64,000 bases of DNA from Blakeslea trispora (GCA_025331445.1 JAIWNE010000050.1:156712-220711); one strand, 5' to 3'; numbered from the stretch's first letter, positions 48,165 through 60,079 are shown. Numbers and translations are program-made. The notes: generated by a model from the letters alone, not told the origin.

Positions 48165-49352
48165 CTATAAATTCTCAAAGAAGCCTGCTCGAATCTTTTT
48201 TGAATTGGTAGCAAGGCTGTCTGTATCCGACATCTCTTTTCGCTTTGATGAAATGCCTTTCTGTTCTTCTTCTTCATCTTCGTCAGACAGAGACTGTAAA
48301 CCCCAAAACCTCAGACTCAAATCGTGTCCACAACTGGCTAAATATTTGCTGTTTGTCTTGATACATTCTACCGGGAAATCTTCTCCGTGATCCCCTAAAA
48401 TACCTTCAAATTTGTATGGCTGGATTGATACCAGACGCAATAAGCCGTCATTGCCACCCGTGCAAACTGTCTCCTCATCCAGCTTACATATTGCATCTAC
48501 TGAGCTAGGGTGTCCGAGCCATTTCCTTGATTTGTCCCATTGTCCCCATTCCCAGCTATAAAGAGCACCACTCTGAGAACCAACGACTATTTTATTACCG
48601 TCCTATAGAGCATGGTCAATCTTCTCCTTGTTTACTTTATAATACACTTTACCTCCAAAAGAGCCATAGACAGCAATTCGTCTTCTAATTCAACAGAGAA
48701 ATCCATTTTGCCAACAGGCTTTCTTGTGTCATAAATCGAAATCAAACCATCACCACTAGTTGTAAAAAGAAAAAAAAAAGAGCTCAGGCCATCCGATGTT
48801 CTATGTTGTCAAGTCTTTACTTACCCTGCCACTACTAAAGACGATTTTGGCTGGTTGTAGTTCATATCTGCGATATAGTCATGATGTACTTTATATTCTT
48901 GTACTGCCTTGCAAGTCCTCATATCCCATATCCTCACCACACCATCGTCATCACCTGTGCCTATCAAGTGGGTATCTAATTTGCATAGTTTATTGATTGC
49001 AAATTTGTGCGCTTTGGGTATCTTATATAATAGTCTTCCTGTTGCAACGTCTATTGCTTGTATTGATTTGTCTCTTGAGACACATATGATATGAGAACCC
49101 TCTGGTGTAAAGTCAAGGCCACGACACGACTTTTTAAATGCCTTTGTTGACCATTGCAGTCTATTAGATGACGTATAGTTATAACTGTTTCTTGATGCTT
49201 AGTCAAAAAAGTAAACCAATACTCAAGAGCAGTTGTTACCACTGAACAAGTCCGTTAATCAGGCCGACACAAACAATGTCTTGGGAAGGATGAAATGCAA
49301 AATCAAACACATGATCTTCAAACACAAGAGGATCTAGTTGATCTGTCATCAT
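48165..49352 (-). CDS. WD40 protein of the WDR55/Jip5 type
   Basis: Multi-exon beta-propeller protein read from ATG at 49352 to the stop at 48165. It starts with LDPLVFEDHVFDFAFHPSQD and GLINGLV, the N-terminal pattern of WDR55/Jip5 proteins, which function in nucleolar ribosome biogenesis. Later blades include GLDFTPEGSHIICVSRDKSI, HLIGTGDDDGVVRIWDMRT, SGDGLISIYDTRKP, GSQSGALYSWEWGQWD and YLASCGHDLSLRFWGLQSL. An acidic Asp/Glu segment (SDEDEEEEQKG) and a short basic tail follow, also typical. Introns are GT-AG; the first lies after the GLINGLV strand. Confidence 0.82.
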
Positions 49353-49626
49353 GTCTTTTGGCACAGTAAAATAAAATAAAATAAAAGGTGCATTTTTTTT
49401 AAGAAATTAAGCATAATGCAAGAAGCAAATACGATTGGACAATTAAGACACAGTTGAGTTTATTGTATCATTTTCTGACAAAGATGGCGAAGCTATAGTT
49501 GAATTAAGCAAGACCTTTAGTTTGACAGTAATTTTAAAAGACTCTTGGCTATAAGGCTTTGTTCTTCTTTTCATTTTGGTTCATCCGAGTATCATCATTA
49601 TCGCTTGATTCTATTTGGATCATCTC

Positions 49627-52600
49627 CTATTCCTTCTGATTATCTCCTTCTTCTTCTTCGTCATCATCATCTTCAGATTCACTGTAGATTACGTTATCTC
49701 TAAGCAAAAAACTAGTTTTGAGAATCAATTCTTGAGGAACAGGTTGAGTCTGTTCAGGTGTGTGCTCCTTGTTGTTATTTTTTGTTGCAATGCGTGATAT
49801 ATGTTCATCAACAATCCAAGGAAAGCTGACAAATCGCGAGACAGTTGCCTTGTAAATGACTTCTTTACTATATTCAGACGGATGGTATGTAACATAATAC
49901 CATGCAGCTGCTCTCGCCTCAATCTCCTCATTTAATTCAAAGATGGCATCACCATTTTGAGTAGCTAAGATGAATGGAGCATCAAACTCGTGCTTCCAGT
50001 AGGCCTTGAATTGTCCATAAGCATTACAGATTCTCTTCAAGAACTCTTGACGTTGATCGACAGCCAAGTACTTTGGCCAAGAAAGGATATGGCCCGAAAT
50101 GAATTCGATTTCAGTTCTTACAGAGTATTGTGCTAACAGTAGGCGTAAGCTATGATCGTATTTGGCTTTCAACTTGCGGGCATCTAAAATGTACTTGTAC
50201 ATATTGGGCATATACATTCGGCGATCATAATAACAGTGGTTGTTCAGCAATGGTTTCTCTTGGTATTGTCTGAATTCTCGATGAAGCATGCCTACTATCT
50301 TTTCAGATTTATAGGTCCTAAAGAAGCTTTTCTCCATATAGTCAGGATAAGGACAGTTTATGAATTCACGGCTGATGGCAGTATACACGCCCGTTTTTGC
50401 AAAGTCTAAGAGGGAGAGGGAGAGAAGTTTATCGTAAGACAACCTTTGTTGGTCATTTGATTAATTAAGCTTACCAATAGCTCTACATATCTGCTGAGAC
50501 AAATAGATACAATCACCGTTCAAAATACCATCTGTGTGTTTATCAGCCATGATTGTATAGGCTTTGTCCAATAGGTAACTATTGTCTTTGGAGACATAAG
50601 TTGTAAAGAACTTGGCAGTTTCTCGAAAAGTAATTCTTTTTAAGGATTTGGGGGTGTAATTCGTCTCATAGGTTCTAGCGTATGAACTTGTCCGTTTGGG
50701 GAGCAAGCGAGTATCCCAAATAATACTATGTTATTCAAAAACAAACACTTTAGTGATGATTTGCTTCATTTTGATTTTTTCCTAAGCACTTACGAAACAT
50801 TATCATCATCTGAGTCATCATTAGAGCAGGCACTAAGTAAATCTCTCTGTTCAATCGACGAATAGACAAGCACATTACAATAATGTCGAAGCTGAGGTCG
50901 ATAGACTGCAGTCATCAAACGAACATCACTTGGGAAGCAGGAGGATTTGCGGTAAATCATACAAGGACCTTCGACTGTTTGTCTTTTTAATGTTTTGCCA
51001 GAATAATCAGAGAGTTGAAGGAAGACTTCTCCGGGATCAAGTGTGCTTGTCTCATCCATCACAGCAAACACGCGAGCACCTTTATGAACAAACAAACTAC
51101 AGTTTTCGATGAGTCCTTTGAGTAAGCGATTTTGAAATGAGATAGCAAGATTAGATATAAAAGGATCGTGAAGCTCCAAGAACTTCGCATTCAAAATCTG
51201 TTGAAAGTTGTCCATACGATTATCAGAGTAGTGCTCGTTCAAGATGTCATGGTATACATTCTCTGAATTTGTCTTGTATTTTTCCCAGTAAGCCAACTCC
51301 TCATTTGCCAATTGGCGAAAGATATAATCTTGAACACCCAAGGAAGACAGCATCAAAATGGTACGACGATCAAGATAAACACGGCTTGGTTTAGAGACTT
51401 TGATGATGTCCAACGAGAGACTAGGACTGTTGTAGTGAATCTGTGACGAACGCAACTGAACTTTTCTTTTTCTCAAGTAGTTAGAGACCACTAGAATTCC
51501 TTTAGCACCAGCCAACCTAAACTTAACCACAGAAGGTGAGTAGTTCATGCCAAGTTGATCAGCAATGACTCTAGCAATTTCTGGTGACATCTTTCCACAT
51601 TCAGGTGCAAAATTGAAACCATTGTTGTAATAATCGTCAATCTCTTCTATTTCAGAAGCATCAAGTGAAATGTTGCACAGTCTTGGTTGTAGCAGCTAAG
51701 TAAAAATATTGCAATAATAGTCAGCACAATCTTACTAGATACAGTCCAAGTCCTATTCCTACTTGTCCAGCACACATGGAAAACTTGGAGACAGTCTCTA
51801 TTTCCCTAAAGTCACCAATCCAATTTAGCAGCTTTGTTCGGGTGAAGTCAGAGATGGGAGAGATAAACCAACAACTATGAGATCTTAGTTGATCAACGGA
51901 GGCACCTAGATACTCATAATCTCTTCCTGCAATTCTTAAACCTCGTTTGAGGACATTGTAGATGCGTTCATAAATGCGGTCATTTTGGAGTTCTTTAGTT
52001 CTCTCCTCATCTTCAGCACTTTGTGTAGGAACAATTGGCATAAGGTTTTCATCTGTAAACTGAACGTATAAGAAGCGGTCAGCATATTCTTTGAAATGAT
52101 ACTGAAAAAGATTCATCGGCTCCACAGTAGGTTGAAGAGGATATATGGATGTAGGCGTCACGATGACACGTCGAACGATAGTATGATTTTCGGGTATGGG
52201 CTGTTGAAAGTTAATGTTATCTTGAATACGTCTATAAGCCTCGAACAGTGCTGCTTCAGGAAAATAAATACGCTTTTGTAGGGCTACTAAATGGGTCAAT
52301 AAGACCGTGGCTATCTTTTCTGGTAGCTGAGAGATTTTTTCCAGGAAATCAGAATCAGTATTGTATTCACGGAATATCTTGAGGTTGAAGGCATGCTCCA
52401 TCAAGTACTGCTTCTCAAATGGCATATCAGCAATGTATGACCATACATTCACAGTACGAGTAGGTGGTCGGACTTGAATGCGTGTATGCATAGGGCGCAA
52501 TCGAGGCACATTGGTATGCGCCATAGCTAATTCGTACTCAAGCGCTTCATGCGTTATATTTTGAGGCGAAAGTACTCGACTATGAGACTTGAGTGGAATC

Positions 52601-53444
52601 ATGAATTCAACTCGATACACTGTCCACATGTTTAGTTTGATCATTTGGCCTGGATATTGACCATTAGGTGAAATCGGCTCTTTGGCACTTCCGGGATTTT
52701 CTATGGCCTTGCTGCGGATCATATCAAGCGAAAACTCATCTAATGGTATTTCAGTCACTCTCTCCCAATCCTCCATAAAATACAAGTTTTCTAGTCTCTC
52801 CATAGGTAGCTTTGAGCGCCAAAAATGAGCAGGGTAGTCACCACTAATAGTGATGGATGTGATGTTTTCATGGCGCTGCAAGACAACATTATCGTACATT
52901 TGTGGGACATAGGCTATACGACATCGATAATATCCGTCAATATGATTAAAGAACAAGTCAATGTAGTTTTCAAGCGAGTTAAAGCAAAATGTGACGTATT
53001 GATCTGTGGACCATTCTTCGATATAGACTGAAGGCGATTCCAGCCCACCAAAGGATAATTTGCTAGCTGATATAAACTGACCCACTTCTTCGAGATAATT
53101 GAAGAGCGAATAAGGCATTACATGAACTAACTGCGTGTCAATATAAATCATTTGAGTGAACAATAGATCGGACGGCTCAGAACTGAATAGGAAACATGAG
53201 TATGCTTGTACGACCAGGTTTTTTCTTTTTGTTTGTTCACTCTATTTTTTGTCTTTTTGTTTTTCTGTTTTACTGCAGACGAATACTTACACGTAGATAA
53301 CAATGGCTGCCATTGTACCTTGGTCGTTGATACCATTTAGATGAACATGCTGCAATGCACCAAATCTACTGAAGTGTTGCCAGATTGTATCTCTTTTAGC
53401 ATTGCTGCTTATATTAGTTAATAGATAACAAAAACTGCTTCTGG
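49627..53444 (-). CDS. RNA-dependent RNA polymerase (eukaryotic RdRP family) with RRM-like N-terminus
   Basis: Silencing-type RdRP that makes dsRNA from RNA templates. Exons seen: 53444-53291, 53182-51736, 51695-50794, 50725-50475, 50405-49627 (frame closes; at least 1176 residues). The 5' end is incomplete: no ATG is in frame before the acceptor at 53445. Residues 1-80 resemble an RRM (FCYLLTNI, then AKRDTIWQHFSRFGALQHV, MAAIVIYV). The polymerase core shows CGKMSPEIARVIADQLGM, VVKFRLAGAKGILVV, LDPGEVFLQLS, VEGPCMIYRKSSCFPSDVRL and, at the catalytic loop, NDDSDDDNVSIIWD. The usual motif is GGDLDGDxYxxxWD: spacing and the three Asp are kept, but Gly-Gly and the inner Gly are lost. CRAIDFAKTG corresponds to the conserved VDFPKTG. 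The C-terminus is acidic. Confidence 0.88.
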
Positions 53445-53664
53445 CTAAAGCTAATAGAGATCTACATTAGTCTGCTTGCTGGTTTTCTTTCATTCTATAT
53501 GCTCTTTGCTTTTAGCATGCTGAGCTTGTTTGTTTTTTAGTACCTAATGAGTCAATGGGTGAACGTGTCATGTCAAAAATAACGAGATGTGCTGGAATAG
53601 AAGTGTATTTTATATATGTATCACAAGCCACACCTCTTTTTGTTTCATTCGCGCTTTGATGGAT
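53445..53664. other. Upstream flank of the RdRP gene
   Basis: This stretch should contain the first exon(s) of the RdRP, which I could not define. A CTAAT branch-point-like word lies about 20 bp before the acceptor. The frame for the missing N-terminus remains open only to 53480. Confidence 0.4.
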
Positions 53665-53878
53665 AGAGATATATTCAAAAAGCTTCACCCTGAAATCTAT
53701 CTGTGATTGACAACTATTCTATAAGAAATACACTTGAATGAACCGGGATCTCGTGGTTAGAAAGTTCTTTTTTCTTTCCAAGCATACTATGACATCCTGG
53801 TTCATTCAAGTGTATTTCTTATAGAATAGTTGTCAATCACAGATAGATTTCAGGGTGAAGCTTTTTGAATACATCTCT
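53665..53878. mobile_element. Foldback MITE (about 214 bp) of the GAGAT family
   Basis: Two arms of about 80 bp are nearly perfect inverted repeats, starting GAGATATATTCAAAAAGCTT at the left and ending with its complement (GAATACATCTC) at the right. A ~50-bp loop separates them, and TA flanks both sides. It is non-coding and able to fold into one long hairpin. Confidence 0.88.
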
Positions 53879-53942
53879 AACAAGCAATTTATTGTGTAGT
53901 TCGGTGAGAAAGAAAATAAAATGCAGACATCTATTATCAAGA

Positions 53943-54209
53943 TCATTGCGGTCTGTAACTCTTGATCAGTTGCTGATTTAAACATACTTTACGAAAAAAC
54001 ATTGTGTAATAGATTGTATCATCATCGGGAAGTATCCCCCAGCGGTCATAGTATTCCTCAAACAATCCACAGCGACGGGCTGACTTTTGGTTGAACATGA
54101 ACCTTATAGGTGAGCCTTTGTGAGCTTTAGCTGTTTCGTACAGTGCTTCCACTGTCAATTGGCACCTCGTATAAAATAACTCGCTAGAGATATATTCAAA
54201 AAGTCTCAT
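53943..54209 (-). CDS. Short open frame starting inside a TIR, function unknown
   Basis: Eighty-eight codons whose first residues (MRLFEYISS) are encoded by the GAGAT-family TIR at 54187-54210. The remainder has good protein composition (YETAKAHKGSPIRFMFNQKS, GILPDDDTIYYTMFFRKVC). No family is recognised. It may be a fragment of a cargo or transposase gene truncated by insertion. Confidence 0.35.
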   Translation of the reverse strand: MRLFEYISSELFYTRCQLTVEALYETAKAHKGSPIRFMFNQKSARRCGLFEEYYDRWGILPDDDTIYYTMFFRKVCLNQQLIKSYRPQ

Positions 54210-54212
54210 TCA
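54187..54212. repeat. Solo GAGAT-family terminal repeat
   Basis: Reads TA then GAGATATATTCAAAAAGTCT. It matches the left ends at 53666 and 57357 and the right ends at 57403 and 60100 in inverted orientation. Confidence 0.75.
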
Positions 54213-54473
54213 CCCATCCAATAATAAAAAAACATGAACTTTTTAATGGTAAACTTCAAAAACTAGACCATATGTTTATTTACTGAGTATAAATAAGTTG
54301 CTAATATTGAATTAAATTAAAGTAGAAGTGTGTATACACAAAATTAGAATTTTAAATAACAATATAGATGAAAAGCATAGTAAAGAGTACATAGAACAAA
54401 GAGAATAATAATAAAGAAAGAAAGCAAAAAAAAGAGCATAAACAATATAATAAACATGTTGGAAGTATCAACT

Positions 54474-57290
54474 TAATACAGATAAAGAACGGTTAAAAAA
54501 TGAGTATAAGAAGCAAGGTAATTATTTGTTTTGTGTTTTTCTTCGTTTTGTTTGCTCAGAAGGAAAGAAGCTCCAAGTCTGTCTAATGACCACTGTCTTG
54601 TATTTATTGCTTGTTGTAGTCTGCTAATGGCTACAGGAACTATCAGGCCAAGATCATTTTGGAGATTAAAAATGGCATCAATAATCTTTTTACAGATATT
54701 GAACCACTTGCGATCACCCTTTCTCCATTTAGCACCATATACATCCTCCAGTTCTGAAACTGGTCAGTTTCCATCAAGGCCAACAATCTGTTCATCCCAT
54801 AGATCTTTTACTGTAGTTATAGACCTACTCATTTTATAGGATGGAATACCTTGATGATCTGAGTTCCTAATAGTTGTAGCAACGATTGTAGCTGTAGGGT
54901 TGGCAGGAGGTGGAGTGCCTTGAATATCAGAAAGGCTTACTTGAGGTCCTTGAAGAACTCTCTCTTCACTTTCTGTAGTTTCAACAACGGAAGGATTGGA
55001 TCTTACTGTTGCAGACATACCAGGCATAAATCTTGCTAAATTGTTGTTATCCAATTTAAGCTGGAAGTTTAAGAACTCTTCTCCTAGGAGGAAATCAAAA
55101 GCAATAGATGTTATTGAACCAACAGAATGTACAAGATTATTTAATAGCTCAGTATTTTGAGCTTGTTGACGGCTCGACGCACGCATTTGTTCTTCTATTT
55201 CTGGCATGATCTACCTGAGCATCGAGACTCTTGGTTGGGCATTTTCTTGTACGTGTATTGCAACTTTTCTAAAAAGAAATTAGGATAGAAGATATATCAT
55301 TATATTATACATTCATTATACAAATAAAAAAGTTATTGTATTTACGTTTAAAATCAATGAATAAGTTATGCTTAAAAAGCGCATGTCTCCAAATAGGATA
55401 ATTTCTTAGGATAATTTCGATCATAACAGCAGCATCTTGTAGAAAGGTGGTTTTGAAGCATTTGATTAGCTGAATGAATTTATCGGCAGACACAGATGCT
55501 TCATCAACAGTGTTTGCTTTGATTCTATCATGCCACTCGTCAGCCCAAGGAAAAACTAAATCTTTTAATTCTTGAGAGGGCTCTTCTATTGCTTTTGGTA
55601 AAAAGTACTTGCTATCGCTTTCAAATCCAGCAAAGGTCCATATAATCTCACGCGGTAATGAAGTAAGATACGAATTGTTCATAGTATCTTGATTCTATTG
55701 TCCCTTTTTCTAATCTGAGACTCAGGGACGCCACATAGATCAGCCATTTTGGCAGCAGAGCCTCTGACGACACGAGCAACCTTTCGGTTTACCACAATAT
55801 TCACAGCATTCAACCCTGCCTTAATAAATCTATTATGAACTGTTTTCGATATAGGATATTCGAATGGGTTTGCTCTGACTGCTTCGTTAAATGTTGCTTC
55901 GTCATCATCGCTGCTTTCACCTTCTTCTTCAGCTCTATTATCTATATTAATTGATAAATATTTAAATAAATAAAAGTTCAACATACAATATACACTATTA
56001 TAAAAAACTACATTCTGAGGTATAAAATTGTAAACATACTTTTAATAGGTTGCTTTCCTTTATCTTTTTTTAAGGCTGTCTTGACTGCGGGAGAGCACCA
56101 TGAATGACCTTCATTCGAAATCAGTTCTTATTGGAAACCATGTTTGGGAATTCTTTTTCCTTCGCAATGCCATCTCCAAAAGAAATGAAAACTCATCGCC
56201 ATAAATAAACAGACTTCTACACGTTTGTTTCTCAAGCAGGCACCATACTGAGTCTTGTTCTATCTGTTTGTTTTTCCTTGTTGAAACAATAGGAACATGC
56301 AAGGATAAGAGCCTTCGACATTTATCTTAGGTAATTCAACAAACTGTAGAACAGCAAATTCAAGACCTCGAACAGATTCACCTCTCAAAAGACAGTAATG
56401 AGATATTAAAAATAAAATTGCGTTGTGGAGATCATACTTGTGTTTGCTCTTATAATTAAGTAAAAAGTATTTCATGATGTCTGCAATCTCGTCTACAGTT
56501 GAACACCCGTTTGTCATAATTGAGATACCAACGACTACATCATTTTCATGGTTATGTCTGCTCTCTCTCTGTTTAATAGCTTTTAAGATTGAGCTGACTA
56601 CTTTTGCTCTTGGTGATTCGCTATCATTGCAGTTCATAAATTTTTGATATTGCCATAGATCGACGATAGCTGCAACGTATACGTTAACAGTACCATATGT
56701 AAGTTTCTTTCCACTGCTTGTGGTTTCGAGACTTTGGTTAATATTTTCCTCTGTCGTAATTTTTTTTTTCAGGAGTACGGGTACCACGATTTATAACCTA
56801 AATAAAATAATAATGATCTTTATTTTAATATTCTTGACTGCGTCATGTATGGTACATTTAAACAAAAATTTGAAGCTATCTTTTCATACAAAAATGCCAA
56901 AAGCTTATCACCGGTGGCTTGATAGCGAGTGACTAGAGGGATTTCTCCATAGTTCTCATGACAGAATCTTAAAAATTCTACTTGTTTCGACCGGTAGTTC
57001 ACTATGATATTATACCCACGAGCGATTTGAATGTCATTGTATGCTTTTGCTTTTGTAACCTCAATATTATTTGCAAAGCTACGACTAATGTTTCCATTTT
57101 TATCAATGGAATCTGTGGCATGCTAATGAAAATCACCGTCAGTAGTTTCCCGAGGCTTACCATTGCCTTGTCGACCTGACTGAGAGACATTTCTATAATG
57201 TGGAATATGATCTCTAATCAACTTTTCATCAGTAATTTCTGAGACAGTATTTATTCTCGAACCTCTGGCAGCTTGGTTGTTACGAGACAT
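54474..57290 (-). pseudogene. Crypton-like tyrosine recombinase with GCR1_C-like domain (copy A, broken)
   Basis: Fungal DNA transposon gene of the Crypton type. N-terminal part from 57290: MSRNNQAARGSRINTVSEIT and YRSKQVEFLRFCHENYGEIP. A middle core-binding-like part is TYGTVNVYVAAIVDLWQYQK. The recombinase part includes NRKVARVVRGSAAKMADLCG and NNSYLTSLPRE, where relatives carry H-x-x-R and the Tyr nucleophile; the His position is Arg here. Then come KYFLPKAIEEPSQELKDLVF and WADEWHDRI, and a C-terminal DLWDEQIVGLDGN, VSELEDVYGAKWRKGDRKWF matching GCR1_C. Breaks: an A10-run frameshift at 56760-56769, in-frame stops near 56260 and 56130, and a TGA near 54770. It is bracketed by TA-flanked TIRs at 54187 and 57403. 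Confidence 0.75.
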
Positions 57291-57355
57291 TTGCTTAAAA
57301 CTTGAATTAGTTAATAACTGTGGGAGTAGTATGTTTAAAGTTTGTGTAGAAATAT

Positions 57356-57404
57356 AGAGATGTGTTCAAAAAGTTTCAGGGTGAAACTTTTTGAACACAT
57401 CTCT
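57356..57404. repeat. Perfect 49-bp palindrome (two head-to-head GAGAT ends)
   Basis: Two 23-bp arms starting AGAGATGTGTTCAAAAAGTT are exact reverse complements around a GGG centre, flanked by TA on both sides. It looks like a transposon end pair with nothing between, or an end of the larger element into which a mirror copy inserted. Confidence 0.9.
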
Positions 57405-57719
57405 AATATCCAACCTATTTTTTTTCTTATCTTTTTATATATGTTTTTTTTATCATTGTTAACACTTATTATTCTGTAAACTAGTTGTTTACAATGTATA
57501 CCTTTATGATATTGATATTTAATTTTATCAATATCTATGTGTGATTATAAATGAATTGCCTTAAGATTATATAGCTTAATTTATTAAGGCAATGGATTAT
57601 CAAAGGTGGTAAATTACAGTCACTGGAAACCAAAGTTCGATCGGGCCTTAAATAAAGCATATCTGGCATGATGATGACCACAATCAATATTTCATTCTTT
57701 TACAATTCAATTCAAATAT
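57405..57719. other. Intergenic inside the mobile-element region
   Basis: AT-rich, no coding frame. It lies between the 49-bp palindrome and the Tc1 relic. Confidence 0.4.
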
Positions 57720-58470
57720 GTCTACTGTTGATATACAAGCAGCCGTGGCAAACACAACAAGAGCAAAGAGAAAGCTTATTGAGGAGTGTATTCGCTGATT
57801 CGCGCTAGCATTCCTTGAGAGAGATTTCACGCATAATGGTGATCTCTTACGCGACTGTAAACAACATCGCGAAAAAAGGCACACTTCTGTCCAGCGTTTC
57901 ATCCTGGCTCAACCCCAAAAGGTAACGAAAGAACAATGAGACACGTTCGATCGAATTGCAACAAACAACCCTTTCTTTAGCATTGAAAGCATCAAACACG
58001 AGCTGGAGAAATTGGAAGTTACGATAGAAAGACTGTCGTCAGCTATTATCGTCAGCTAGGCTTCAAATCTTACTACGCATCTCACAAGCTTGCCTTGACG
58101 AAGAAGCACAAGGAGTTTCGACTCGAATGGGCCAAGGAACATGTCGATTGGACAACAGAGCTTCAACCCTAGTACTTGAAAACCCAAGCACAGGAGGACA
58201 AACGCTTCTTGTTTCAAGAAGATGGGGCTACGTGTCATACAGGAGCTTCTGCGTGTCTTTGGAAGAGTTGTCATTTGATGAAGAGGCTTGAGTTCTGGTC
58301 TGCACAAAGCCCAGATTTGAACCCCATTGAGTATCTGTGGTGGGCTCTTGAGCAGTGTATAGCAAGCACACGTCATGCTGTCCACAACACTGCTCAGCTG
58401 AAGGAATTGCTGCTGGAGTAGTAAGATCGGCAGTGATCTACTTGTTCGCTTGGTGGGCAGCATGAAGGAC
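57720..58470 (+). pseudogene. Tc1-like transposase relic (third type)
   Basis: From 57720: MSTVDIQAAVANTTRAKRKL (start of a helix-turn-helix region). Then come KKHKEFRLEWAKEHVDWTTE, RFLFQEDGATCHTGASA (second catalytic Asp; normally QDNAxxH) and FWSAQSPDLNPIEYLWWALE (third Asp/Glu motif). In-frame stops follow CIR and LQP. It differs from the 10-kb family at the protein level. The GAGAT TIRs at 57357 and 60100 enclose it, so it may be the source transposase of that family. Confidence 0.82.
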
Positions 58471-58684
58471 CTTTGTTAATACGTTATAGATGATAAAGTT
58501 AGTATAACAAAGCATTAGCCTCTTTTTTTTATGACAAAAAACAGAGCTTAATTGGGCATCGTCTTGGATCACTAACGTGTCTTTTAGTTTATGCATCTTT
58601 AACGCTGACTTTCGATTTTGCAAAGTGATCGAATTTCAGGTTCCAGCGATTGTAATTAAAACCCAGTTTGATTTTTAGTCCTGA

Positions 58685-58850
58685 ATCACACAATGTAATT
58701 TGGTGTGGTAAAGAAGTTGTTCGTAGACCAGTGCTCCCTGTAGAGCTTTTCCAAGAACTTAACAAGCAAGCTCCAAATATCAAAATGCAACGAGTTGATC
58801 GTATTTTTAAACAATTGTTATTGGAGGCACTTGATACAGTAAGCTAAAAA
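58685..58850 (+). pseudogene. Orphan coding-like fragment
   Basis: An open stretch reading HNVIWCGKEVVRRPVLPVEL and QRVDRIFKQLLLEALDT, with good amino-acid composition but no start, stop or recognised family. Probably a piece of a lost mobile-element gene. Confidence 0.3.
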
Positions 58851-59056
58851 AAACATTTAAATGTGGAGAATACGATTGTTGACGAAGCAAAGTCAGGAAA
58901 TGTGGTACACCCACCCAATTGCTGTAAAACACTCTTCAAGAAATACTTTGGTTGAAGCTCCTTTCACCCCTCCTTTAAAAAAAAATTGAATTATATGTAT
59001 ACTTAGCATTTGAAGGTATAAGGGAAAAGGGTGTATTATATTTTTATTTAGTTATG

Positions 59057-59250
59057 TTGGTTTTTCAAACTGAATTTGCGCATCAAGATTTTTTTTTGCG
59101 TGCTGGAATTTTTTATGCGTTTTGAGGTTTGCGTATTGAAACCTTTTTTTATAATACAAAATATACGTGAATGCGCAAACCTCAAAACGCATAAAAAAAT
59201 TCCAGCACGCAAAAAAAATCTTGATGCGCAAATTCAGTTTGAAAAATCAA
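59057..59250. mobile_element. Long hairpin element 1 (194 bp, TTGG family)
   Basis: Two ~77-bp arms are near-perfect inverted repeats, starting TTGGTTTTTCAAACTGAATT and ending in the complement (AAAAATCAA). The ~38-bp loop contains ATAATACAAAATATACGT. It shares its terminus with the 7.4-kb TIR element and its loop core with the hairpin at 60301-60544. TA lies at its right flank. Confidence 0.9.
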
Positions 59251-59319
59251 TAGGTGTATTGTTTCTTTTTCTTTTCTTTTAGGAAAAATTGCTCAAGGTT
59301 GAGCAATAACTCGTTTTTA

Positions 59320-59704
59320 TTAGTGTTCTAAATCCAATAAATCTTCATAATCAATGTTTGATTGGAATAGACTCATTTGCATAATTATTGAAGCATCCAG
59401 GACATTGTCAAAGGTCGAGGCTAAATGCTTGTGTAACTTTCTATTTGCCTGGGCTACTAACCTATTATTTTTGTTTAACAGCTTTCTTTTTTGTTGAACC
59501 TAATCGGCCCTAAATAAAATATACTGTGTATTCATGCTGACAATTCCCTGAACATTCTGCGACCAAACCACAACATTGTCTTTCTATTGCAAAGTTGATA
59601 GTGCTATTGGTATTTACTAATCTTTTCGTATTCTCCGCTTGGTGTATCATGATCGATTTTGCCAGGTCATACAATAACCTTAAGTTGAATTGAGCTATTG
59701 CCAT
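59320..59704 (-). CDS. Possible small coiled-coil protein of unknown function
   Basis: From ATG at 59704: MAIAQFNLRLLYDLAKSIMI, then a Cys-containing segment (RQCCGLVAECSGNCQHEYT). After an interruption by stop codons near 59515 a second open piece ends at 59320 (RKLLNKNNRLVAQANRKLHK, FDNVLDASIIMQMSLFQSNI). The two pieces would join in frame only through an improbably short intron, so a broken gene is as likely. No family is recognised. Confidence 0.3.
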
Positions 59705-60079
59705 TTACAGAATAGTCTCAAAGTGACATCTCCCATCTAAATATCCTATGAAGTCTATTTCAACTACTGTATTATTTCAGCTGCTAGAGTTAATAGGGGA
59801 TAATATCGTAATGCATCCCTTCCCCCTCCTTTATTTTGCTATTTAATTATAATTACTCAATTTGTCTATCACTCTCGCCACACAATACGAAGCAAGAGCA
59901 CACTTCGCATAAATTGGTCCCTCGAGCTGAGTAGTGATAAGGGCGATTGCCTAATTCCAAAAAAGACGCCTAATGCACTGTTCACAGAGAAGGCGTATAT
60001 ACTAACAGATCAACCTCTGTACGTTATCGTTCTATAGGCAAATACAGATTTTTTATTACATTCATTAGATATGCCATTT

